Below, piece by piece: positions 55,613 through 64,000 of a DNA stretch of 64,000 bases (the first letter of the stretch is position 1; each line of letters starts with the position of its first letter). The notes beneath the pieces are model-generated. The model worked only from the letters and a program-made list of their open reading frames with translations, made no database searches and was not told the DNA's origin. A program made the position numbers and the translations under genes. Origin of the DNA: Rostrohypoxylon terebratum (lineage: Eukaryota > Ascomycota > Sordariomycetes > Xylariales > Hypoxylaceae); NCBI GenBank assembly GCA_022497145.1, contig MU385910.1:124001-188000 (forward strand), given 5' to 3'.

Positions 55613-57659
55613 ATGAAACCCGGACGTAGCATTTTCCTGTGTATTCTTGCCGCTATCCTTCAGCTTGGTAATGTCATAGCAGCGACATGTACAGTAGATC
55701 TGGGGTATGCGACGTACGAGGGATATTATAATCATACGTCCGGCCTCAATATTTGGAAGAGGTCAGCAGCTAGTTCAAATTCGTTCAAATTCGTTCACAT
55801 TCGTCCCAGTCGAGGTTACATGGATCACTGCGCTGACATTCAATAGTGTTCGATATGCAGCGCCTCCAGTGGGAAAGCTGCGATGGCAAGCACCTCAACC
55901 TCCTCTTCGGGACACCAGTGGAGCGATCCCAGCCGTTGATCAACCACCCATATGCCCACAATCGGGCGCCTTCGGTGTTCCTGAAGCCTACGGCTTTAAC
56001 TCCGGCCTTGGAGACGAGGACTGTCTGTATCTCAACGTGTACGCAGCGCCCAATGCGACCGACTTACCAGTCTTGGTCTGGATACGTATGTACTCTGCTC
56101 CCTCTTTTGGTCTGGGTTATCAGAATCTGACCAATATCATCTAGACGGAGGTGGTTACTCTGTCTTTGGAGCTACATACGACCCGAGCATCTGGTTAAAT
56201 ACCAACAACAATGGCTTTATCGCCGTCGAAATCCAGTATCGGTTGGGCGCATTTGGGTATCTCGCTTCCGAAGACGTGAAGGCGAATGGCCAGCTCAATG
56301 CTGGACTTCTAGATCAGCGATTTGCTCTGGAATGGGTTCAGGAACATATTTCAAAATTCGGTGGTGACCCAAACCGCGTTACTGTCGGTGGCGAGTCTTC
56401 GGGAGCCGGTTCCATCATTTACCACGCTACAGCTTATGGCGGCAAGGAATCAAACCTCTTCAATAATGTGAGCGGATTTCTTACTCGGCCTGTATTCAAA
56501 GGGGGGTACGTATTAACTTGCTGTCTTACCTCTAGATTATTGCCTCCAGCCCATATCTCCCACCGGTACACAAATACAACGACTCCGTCCCGACTACACA
56601 CTATGACAGGTTTGTCGAGTTGGCAGGCTGCGATCAAGGCTCATATAAGCTGAGTAATGATTCGAGTACGTTCGATTGCCTAGTGGCAGCAGAGAGTGCT
56701 GTGTTGCAGAATGCCAGTGGCATTGTTTCGACAACACAAGGCTACTTTGGCAGCTTCGCCTTCTTACCTGTCATCGACTATGATTATATCCAAGAACGCC
56801 CATCAGCCCAGTTGCTGGGTGGGAATGTGACTGGAAAACGACTTCTCGTTGGTGTAAGTAATTTCTTCACTCTACCTTATTGTCATACTGACAGTTCTAG
56901 AACAACGCTAATGATGGTGTGCCCCTGACTGACCCAGAGGTTGACACGGTATCGAAGTTTAACAACTTCATTTCGGATACCTTCCCACTTCTTACCAAAG
57001 AAGATGTTGCGTTGCTCAATGATGTATACCGAATTGCGTCTTTGCCTACCGGGAATGGTATCCCGTATGATACTCTCGGCTTCGCCGGGCCAACTGCGTT
57101 ATATCAATCTGGGATAGCTACAGGTATACAACAGGCCACTTTCAACTTAGCGGCCGAGAATACTTTTGCATGTCCGGCACAGTGGTTTGCAGAGGCATTC
57201 AGTGCGAACTCCCGACAGGCCTGGAAATATCAATATTCCGTTACTCCGTCATATCACGGCGCTGATATTAACGCGTACTTCTCCGCGGACGTCACATTTC
57301 CCAACGCGGATTTCAGACATGCGATGCAGAAGATTTGGGGAAACTTCATCATAAATAATAATCCCGCTATCCCTATCCCTGATGCAACTGCTAACTACGC
57401 AAATGCGACCGTTCCGATCGGCATGTATGGCAATATTGATTGGCCAGAGTTCAGTCTGCAGAGCCCTGTACAAATGAACCTGAATACGACGGGAGGAAAT
57501 GTGACTACGGTCACAGTACCCCCTTACTTAAGCTACTTTGTGAGGGAAGGGTTCGGTATTGTGAATACGTTCAACGTCTCCGACGCGCTCACATGGGAAG
57601 GGGGTCGCGGTGAACGTTGCGAATTTTGGCGCATCGTCTCGGAGCGAGTACCACAATAG
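55613..57659 (+). CDS. secreted type-B carboxylesterase/lipase
   Basis: Exons 55613-55761, 55847-56085, 56145-56467, 56536-56853 and 56901-57659 give 595 aa with phases 2, 1, 0 and 0. A signal peptide is clear (M-K-P-G-R-S then a 17-residue hydrophobic stretch ending V-I-A). The fold markers follow in order: V-R-Y-A-A-P-P-V-G, E-D-C-L-Y-L-N-V-Y, oxyanion-hole H-G-G-G-Y-S near residue 130, and nucleophile G-G-E-S-S-G-A-G-S near 212. The catalytic His is likely in S-Y-H-G-A-D near 455. Many N-x-S/T sites fit an extracellular glycoprotein. Such enzymes hydrolyse esters of fatty acids, sterols or plant phenolics; the substrate is unknown. The start at 55613 is the first ATG that gives a signal peptide. 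Confidence 0.92.
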
Positions 57660-58493
57660 CAGCGGGCGGCTATGTAGATGATATATCATTTTGCAGTCGT
57701 ATATACCTTGTCACATATCATTGTTAGTAAATAGATACCTACGGTCGACTATAAGGCGCTATAGATCCATCGAAACAAGTTTCTTCAAAATGATTATTTG
57801 AGGTAACCAACGTTTTTGAAAGAAGACCTTCAGGGCTCGGAATTACGAAGAGGATACAGGTAACAGCATAGTCGCTCACGTATTTGCGAATTGGGGTAAC
57901 ACAGCTTTTGGGCGCTCAAGCACGTTTTCATTGGCTCATAGGTGTCCGCGTATCGCTTAGAAGTTGTAAACTGGGAAGTTTTAGTGCTGTTGGTGCTGTT
58001 GGTTACCAAAACACAACAAACTTGTCTCCGAAGTTGAAACTTTTTATTTACACAAACTAATAATAGTCCAGCTGAAAGATGATGAATCAAAATATTTTGG
58101 AAATCGTGAAAAGAAACAATTCATAAGGCTGATCAAAATGATTCATCACGTCTGTCAGATGTACCACGTGTAAGTAGTTGGGTCATGCTTCACGACCGAG
58201 AAACATGGTCCAGCAGTAAGTAACATGACGGCTCCGGCTGTCTTTGCCTTGCCAAAACACATGCACCACAGCCTCAAATTCCAGGAACAAGAAAGTGTGT
58301 GATATTTTTAATCCTTCTAGAAAACGATATAAACAAACGTTTCCTCCCTGCTTATGGGCGTTGAAGAAGCTCAAAATCCAACATTCGCGAGCATTCTCAA
58401 CGCCACCTCTTACGCGGTTCTGTGGCGACAACACTGCAAATCATCCCTCATTACTACGACATAGAGCAACGACACACGACACAGCCAACATCG
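57660..58493. other. spacer, no gene supported
   Basis: Short direct repeats (GGTGCTGTT twice near 57990-58008). Small open frames show no resemblance to known proteins. The end presumably contains the promoter of the 194-aa protein gene. Confidence 0.5.
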
Positions 58494-59271
58494 ATGGCAA
58501 AGGGACTAGCAAATACTTGGTGGCATAGGAATCACCTCGTGTGCGTGAACTACCCCGACTTGCCGACCAAGAAAGAAGTTATCTACCGCGTCTTCAGAGC
58601 CGCGTATCCCGATGGCGCAGTAAGTATTTCCATGCACGTCATTACGCATCCAGTCGTGTCGCCCCCAGCCTCATCCGCATTCGTCCTAGGCATTCAGCTC
58701 TAGACTTGAGGCTCAGTTGCCTTTGTCACCGAATTTTCTTTATACCTCTTAGACATATCATATACATTCTAAAACTAGCGTCCAATAAGTATCTAACCAT
58801 AAATGCACCTAGTTCGTTGATGACGACCTGCGGCTCGTCGAGCTAAGGGACAAGGAAATTGTTTGGCAGAACCTGACGAACGAGATGGACCAGGCCCTCG
58901 GAGACGTCGACGCCTTCGTTAACACCTTACCCGCGCAGGTGCCCCGCCTCCGAAACAATGCAAGCAGTCTCGACAGCGTTCGGGAATACTACAAGGCGCT
59001 CATGCAAGAAGCCAAGCAGGCTCTGTTCGTGTCGCAAAACGGGCTCTACTTCGAGTTCAGATCTATGGAGGAGCTCGTGGTTAGGTGCAAGCGCGCCGGA
59101 GGCGCCGACTGGAGTTCCTACGACCCGGACGAGCCGGCCGTGGGCGCGGGCACGGTCGGGGGCTGGTCGTTCGCGCGGGAGTACTTGCAGCCTTCTTCTA
59201 CGAGCACGGCCAAGTACCTGCAGGAGCACGTGAAGTCCTTGGAAGCCTTTAAGATAGCGGGGCGCGCATAG
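58494..59271 (+). CDS. uncharacterised protein, 194 aa
   Basis: Exon 1 (58494-58619) and exon 2 (58813-59271) join in phase 0 across a 193-nt intron (donor GTAAGT, acceptor CCTAG). The start is the ATG at 58494; the frame is open upstream but without an ATG. The protein begins M-A-K-G-L-A-N-T-W-W-H, then runs through mostly helical, charged sequence with V-R-E-Y-Y-K-A-L-M-Q-E-A-K-Q-A-L and ends in a helix with Y-L-Q-E-H-V-K-S-L-E-A-F. No signal peptide, membrane segment or metal site is visible. Exon 2 is strongly GC-rich (codon third positions), exon 1 less so. I do not recognise a family. Confidence 0.7.
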
Positions 59272-59448
59272 GGGCGTCCGGGGGAAGGTTTGCGGGATAC
59301 CGGTTTGGCGTTTGGGCGTTTGGGCGGTGGGAAATCATGAATTACGAATTTAATGGTACTGTCTAATAGATAATTCCTTTGATAACGACGTCAAATAGTC
59401 GAGGATGTACGAAGTACTTGGTGTGTTGATGCTAATGTGACTGTAACC

Positions 59449-59488
59449 GGGACTCATAGGGACTCATAGGGACTCATAGGGACTCATA
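59449..59488. repeat. 10-nt tandem repeat, four copies
   Basis: The unit GGGACTCATA occurs four times without change, about 180 bp after the 194-aa protein gene. Confidence 0.95.
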
Positions 59489-61157
59489 ATATGATACGAC
59501 TGACGTAATTTATCATTTCAAGCGAAGTAGGGGGATATCCCTCTGCAAAGACCGCTATCGTATTTTAACATGTGATATCCATGGATACCTATCCGTTTTC
59601 GTCGCCATCCTAAGAATGCACTCTTTCATTGTAGGACAGTAGCTATTATTGGAACGTCTTCACGAGGAATCATTGCGACCATCAGTAGAATCGCACCTAG
59701 AATATTAAATTAAATAATCTTGCACAATCTCTATATGGTCGATTCGTGGTCACAATCCGATGTGAAAAATCGCCGAGCCTCCCGATAGCATGAGTCTATG
59801 GTAATGTTTGCCCCTTTACCAAGCCAAATCTCTTCGTATTTGAGATATTAATAATATTCCCGGAGAAATCCTGGCTTCCCTAATGAAGGGAGTTTGCTGT
59901 TTCCAACAAGTTAAACACCAATTCAAATTGCATGAACTAAACGTTGAGCGTTCCCCAACGAACCTCGCATTGGTACATGAACTCTTCATATTGCTCCACC
60001 ACTGGGAATGGATCTCTCGTACTATGTATGAATCCCGGAGCAAATGAAAATAAACGAGCCGGGTCCCGCGACTACGGGCTGTTTTCTCCCTTGCGCATGA
60101 GTATTATTACGTCGTACAACATTGAAACGGTTCTCTATGCCCACTTCGGTCGATGATATATTATTATTCTTGTCATGGTGGGTGGTTAATTCCCTACTTC
60201 CAACTATTGATTTGAGGAATGGGGGGACGGGGTTAAGGAAGCGAGATTATATGCGACATGGTGGCTTCATGATGGCTGTGTCCCGTGTGATATCTGTGAT
60301 ATCGGGCAAGTTCTATCGCTTCTCATCCATTGATTGGCCGGGATAGAACTAGTTCCTTATTCGCTTAAGCTTCTCGCCATAGGACCATAGGTAAAGAGCT
60401 GACGTTATCCATATTAACTTATCGATAGGTCTACAACGATAGATTCGCAGATTATGGAAAAAGCAAAGGCAGGGACGGTGAGTGACTAAGATGATCTAGT
60501 CGAGATCGGGGTTAGACTCTTGCATAAGATTCCTGCAATGCCTGCATAAGCCGCCTCCAAAACGCCTCTTCACACCTTTCCAGCTTCTTCAACCCAGAAG
60601 ATTATACAACATTCTAATCCAATATCCCACCACCTATCTTACGCGTGCTCTTCCAACAAAAAGAAAGAAAAAAAAAACACATAAGATTCTGTCGTGTGGT
60701 TGCTGGGCACCAGTCTATCTAGGCCGCTGTGCATCCAAGTACCTACGTGTACTCGCAGTGTGTCCTCGCAACAGCCTCTATGAGGACATCAAACACGTAC
60801 CGACAACCGACAAATGTTTGTTGTGCGGTACCAGGTAGCCACGTGTATGACGATCGCGCAGCGAGACTTAACACCGACTTAACAAACGGAATACTACCCC
60901 GCTCCTGTACAAGTCGGCTCTAGATTGGTGTTCGCGTCACCCCCCATACACTTCTCGCACTTCACGATAAATCTGACTACCTAGGTACTTATTGGAGTAG
61001 TTGTAATGGAACATAGGTACATGAGCTGGAAGGTCAGCTCTGGCTCTGTATTGCATGGGACAGCTCTTCGGATCACTCAGGCTTGCATATGATTAACGAA
61101 CATGTGTGCATTATCATAGGTCTGAAGTAAGCATCCCGTCTGACGGACGTACTGTAA

Positions 61158-61175
61158 CCCCCCCCCCCCCCCCCC
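61158..61175. repeat. poly-C tract of 18 bases
   Basis: An uninterrupted run of C, about 180 bp upstream of the receptor start codon. Runs like this are prone to length change and to sequencing error. Confidence 0.9.
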
Positions 61176-61357
61176 GGATCGATCTATGTGTTACAGTGAC
61201 ATACGGGACCGAACGATTTTGGGGGGATAATATTGAGAATATTGGCAATGTCGAACCAAGTGGTGTCGCCATATCTACCTTTTATAGCTCCCGTTCCCAT
61301 GTTTTTGCCATTTTCGCGTCTGGATCGTCGCTGGTCGTAATTTAGCATCGATCCTTG

Positions 61358-62692
61358 ATGGCGACAGCAACCTACAGCCCCGAGTACCTGGCCGAGTCTA
61401 GGACAACGGTCCTCAATGTATTTTACTCGATCCCCATCCCACTCGAGATCCTTAGCACGGCTTTTAGGCTATGGGTTAAGGCTAGACCTTCGTCGCAAGG
61501 CAACCTGGCCTTCGACGATTATCTGATGGTTTGGGCTACAGTATGTCTATCGACTATTTGCGGATCGAGTGAAGACGCCTAATATCAGCTCATCAGGTGG
61601 TCGCCGTCGCAGAGTGTATCGCTGGCTTGGTCTATGGTTCGTGAAGCCTGAATCATATCTTAGCCGTAACCATTCTGATTCACGTTATTCAGGGGCTCCA
61701 AACGGCCTCGGGCGTCACATACAGGCAGTGCCGCTGGAATATCGGCAGAAGTTTCTAATGGTTAGCTAAGAAACCTTTCGTGTCTCTTGAATGAGAGTAT
61801 GAACTCATAGCCTTTAGGGCGACTACATCTTTAGTCACTTTTATGATGTCGCCATCGCTAGCACTAAGCTCTCGATCCTAGCGCTATATTACCGAATCTT
61901 CGCCGCAGACAGGTTTCGCATTGCCGTAATCATAACCGCCATATTCGTATCTATGTGGCTTGTGGCTATGGAGGTCGTTTTGGGGTTTGGGTGTCAACCT
62001 GTGCAGGGCTGGTGGGATGCGTCAATAGCAGCTACAGCCTCATGCGTCAATAAGGTCGCGTTCACATACTCCACTAACGCTACGAACCTAATCACCGACC
62101 TATGGATATTTGCTATGCCAATTCCAGTCATTTATAATTTGCAGGCTACCCTCGAAAAGCGATTAGCTTTGTGTTTCTTATTCTCAGTAGGGTTGGGAAC
62201 GTGCGCTATTAGTGCCGCTCGTCTGTCTGTTGTCGTCTCGGTGGGATCTGACGACATTACATGTATGATCTCACCTGTCCCTTTTCTACCTTTTCCGCCT
62301 ACTAAACTCGTCTCTGTCTAGGGAGAGAAGTTCCTTTGGGAATACTATCTGCTTGGGAACCATGTGGTGGTATATTATGTGCGAACTTACCTTTGATCTA
62401 CAGGGCCCTAGTCCGAGGAATTAAGCAGATTCGCTCGACAGTTAGGACATCAAGAACTCCCAGCCGACGCTTCAGCACGCGGCCCAATTCGCCGTATCTC
62501 GATTGGACTCGACTTCATGACGGTGCTTCTAGCAACAATTGTGCCACTTCAAAGGTGACTGTCACCAGAGGTCTGACAGACCAGACGGAAATGGATACGT
62601 TTGGGCCAAAGACGATCAAGATTCAACGTGATATCAAGCAAGAGATTCATCGCGAAGATTCGGATAACATATCAGATAAAATGTTCAGTTAA
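61358..62692 (+). CDS. Pth11-like seven-helix integral membrane protein (fungal rhodopsin-like domain)
   Basis: Exons 61358-61540, 61597-61636, 61693-61760, 61818-62262 and 62322-62692 give 368 aa with phases 0, 1, 0 and 1. Seven hydrophobic segments fit between residues ~15 and ~290. Family landmarks are F-R-L-W-V-K and D-D-Y-L-M-V-W-A after segment 1, the G-L-G-R-H loop, K-L-S-I-L-A-L-Y-Y-R-I-F, C-x-P-V-Q-G-W-W-D, T-D-L-W-I-F-A-M-P-I-P and W-E-P-C-G-G-I-L-C-A-N-L-P. The tail is Ser/Thr/Arg-rich and cytoplasmic. There is no N-terminal CFEM domain. Some relatives (Pth11 of the rice blast fungus) sense surfaces, but most have no known ligand. Confidence 0.88.
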
Positions 62693-62860
62693 TGCTTTGT
62701 GATCTGCGTTTTCGATCTACAGGTTTCTGATATTCACTATGCATTGAAAGCTATACAGGAACGAGCGCCTTCAAAGTCAGGCGAAGAACCTCATCTCCCA
62801 CTTCCAACCGATATATCCCACCCTCACCCCTCCAAAGCCCTGATCGGGGTGACGGTACCT

Positions 62861-63895
62861 CTAATCGAATGTCGTGATCCAGGACTGGATAGCATTGTTG
62901 ACGTCGTTAGGGGCCTGGATCATAGCCCAATGGCTGGTATTTACGTTCGCTCTCGTCAGCTTGTCGAAGTACTGGTCCATACCAATTGATAGCGACGGAA
63001 TAAGAACCGGATCTTGGAGCGCCTGGATAAAAAGAGATGGCATGGTGAATTTATGGCCTGCCTTCGCGATCGGCAATTCGTCTTGGAAATTGATCTCAGC
63101 CGTGCGATACCAATTGGTCGGGCCGCGGAAACCTTGAAGTGCCATTTCCGACGCGTATTGATCGAGCTCCGTGTCATTGAGAAGAGAAGGCTGTTGCACA
63201 TAGGGAAGAATATCAAGATCCACGCCGTTGGTCGAGAAAGCTTGTTTGCCGTCGGGGGTTTCCCCGTAATATAACCCTATCAAGAGCTGACGGATCGCAC
63301 TCTCGTTCCGAAATTGTCTGTCGAACGCAAAATCTCGGAACTGGAGCTGGTACTTGGAATTCAAACTTTGGTTGGCGGCTACCTGGACGGCCAGATCAAC
63401 GTACTCAGTCGTCGGCGGGATATAAGGGTATGTGATTGAGAAGATTGCCTTGAAGAGGTCGGGATAGAGAGTGGCGAAGGGCCACACGAGCCCGCCGCCC
63501 CAATCATGCCCACCAAGGATGACCTGCTCGCCGGGCACAATCTGATCTAGCAGCGCTGCCAGCTCGTCGGATAGATTCTTGAAGGAGAAAGCATCGATCT
63601 CAGCTGGCGAGGAGGTTCGTCCATAACCTAACATCTCGGGTACGATGACTTGATATCCGAATGAGGTGAAAAGGGGCACTTGGTACTTCCACCCATATGG
63701 AAGATCCGGAAATCCGTGGAGAAGGAGAACGGTTCCTTTGGGCTCGCTGGAAGGCCTAGCGCGGAAGTACCGCCATACGTTTTCTCCGATGAGCGCGGAG
63801 TGGCTCGAGTCGAACGGGTACTGGACGGGCAGTCCTTTGGAGGTTGTTGCTGAAGCCACCGATAGGCCCACGAGAAGAGTTCGGAAGAGATTCAT
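62861..63895 (-). CDS. secreted alpha/beta-hydrolase, epoxide hydrolase type
   Basis: Single exon, 344 aa. A signal peptide is likely (M-N-L-F-R-T-L-L-V-G-L-S-V-A-S-A). The oxyanion motif H-G-F-P lies at residue 60, and the nucleophile Asp at ~131 in G-G-H-D-W-G-G-G, which is the epoxide-hydrolase rather than the esterase form (Ser). The acid Asp is probably in L-Q-D-P-V-L-I-P and the catalytic His in T-S-H-W-A-M near residue 323. A cap-domain Tyr (N-W-Y-R) could activate the epoxide. It would open epoxides to diols; the substrate is unknown. Several N-x-S/T sites agree with secretion. It converges with the receptor gene, with 168 bp between stops. Confidence 0.9.
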   Translation of the reverse strand: MNLFRTLLVGLSVASATTSKGLPVQYPFDSSHSALIGENVWRYFRARPSSEPKGTVLLLHGFPDLPYGWKYQVPLFTSFGYQVIVPEMLGYGRTSSPAEIDAFSFKNLSDELAALLDQIVPGEQVILGGHDWGGGLVWPFATLYPDLFKAIFSITYPYIPPTTEYVDLAVQVAANQSLNSKYQLQFRDFAFDRQFRNESAIRQLLIGLYYGETPDGKQAFSTNGVDLDILPYVQQPSLLNDTELDQYASEMALQGFRGPTNWYRTAEINFQDELPIAKAGHKFTMPSLFIQALQDPVLIPSLSIGMDQYFDKLTRANVNTSHWAMIQAPNDVNNAIQSWITTFD

Positions 63896-64000
63896 CTTGT
63901 TAGCAATGACTCGGACACGTCAAAAATCTCGATGCCCTGTGCTTGAGAATATCTTCTATTTTGCATCAAACTATGAGCTAGTTTATATATTCTCATCTTG

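Larger units (their letters stand above)
59272..61357. other. 2.1 kb spacer without a supported gene
   Basis: It contains a 10-nt tandem repeat, a poly-C tract (both listed separately), an A-rich stretch at 60658-60680 and an ACCTAGGT palindrome at 60979-60986. Short open frames have no family features. Confidence 0.5.

Noticed and set aside
62693..62989. Possible extra 3' exon of the Pth11-like gene (open frame after an acceptor-like CTACAG)
   Set aside because: Splicing from the only nearby donor (GTTAAT) runs into a stop after two codons, and the rest overlaps the 3' end of the epoxide hydrolase gene.
1..64000. CRISPR arrays, bacterial operons, insertion sequences or intact transposons
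   Set aside because: The window is eukaryotic with intron-bearing genes; the only repeats seen are short tandem units without spacers, and no transposase or reverse transcriptase was recognised.

Overview
The window looks like nuclear DNA of a filamentous ascomycete (Pezizomycotina). The genes carry short introns, mostly 48-95 nt, with GT(A/G)AGT-like donors and CTAAC-type branch points. Single-exon and multi-exon genes are interleaved on both strands, and the encoded proteins are typical fungal ones: NMD3, ESF2, MCM6, ESA1, URK1, GID8, a DUF3176 protein and a Pth11-like receptor. I cannot name the genus; Sordariomycetes is a guess. Exon boundaries were deduced by eye from splice motifs, reading phase and family conservation.

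Layout. 0.8-1.8 kb: a four-exon gene for a small protein with a partial CRIB (Cdc42/Rac-binding) motif. 4.2-5.8 kb: an aldehyde dehydrogenase, divergent from ESF2 (6.3-7.3 kb). 7.5-8.0 kb: a decayed reading frame. 8.2-12.3 kb: NMD3 and a DUF3176 membrane protein. 13.4-14.0 kb: a second decayed frame. 14.1-18.0 kb: a TauD/TfdA dioxygenase and two fungal proteins of unknown function. 19.6-24.3 kb: aspartate aminotransferase and the ER SNARE syntaxin 18/Ufe1. 25.2-30.0 kb: an MFS exporter, the histone acetyltransferase ESA1 and RNase H2 subunit C. 31.9-33.5 kb: a cyclopropane-fatty-acid-synthase-like enzyme. 33.8-38.6 kb: a divergent pair, REX4 and MCM6. 40.1-44.2 kb: a 1,278-residue disordered RGG protein. 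46.0-47.9 kb: a divergent respiratory pair, ATP synthase subunit f and the NDUFS4 homologue. 48.3-52.4 kb: GID8 and URK1.

From 52.9 kb to the right end the content is more accessory. It holds a broken alpha/beta-hydrolase, a phytanoyl-CoA-dioxygenase-like protein, a secreted carboxylesterase, an unknown 194-residue protein, a Pth11-like seven-helix receptor and a secreted epoxide hydrolase.

How they relate. Most of the first 52 kb is core cell biology: ribosome biogenesis (ESF2, NMD3, REX4), DNA replication and repair (MCM6, RNase H2C), respiration, nucleotide salvage and protein turnover. There is no obvious biosynthetic cluster: no polyketide synthase, peptide synthetase, terpene synthase or pathway regulator was seen. 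The most distinctive observations are the small CRIB-like protein, a 15-nt microexon, a GC-AG intron, the shared CCAAT-containing respiratory promoter, the bacterial-type lipid cyclopropanase and three gene relics.
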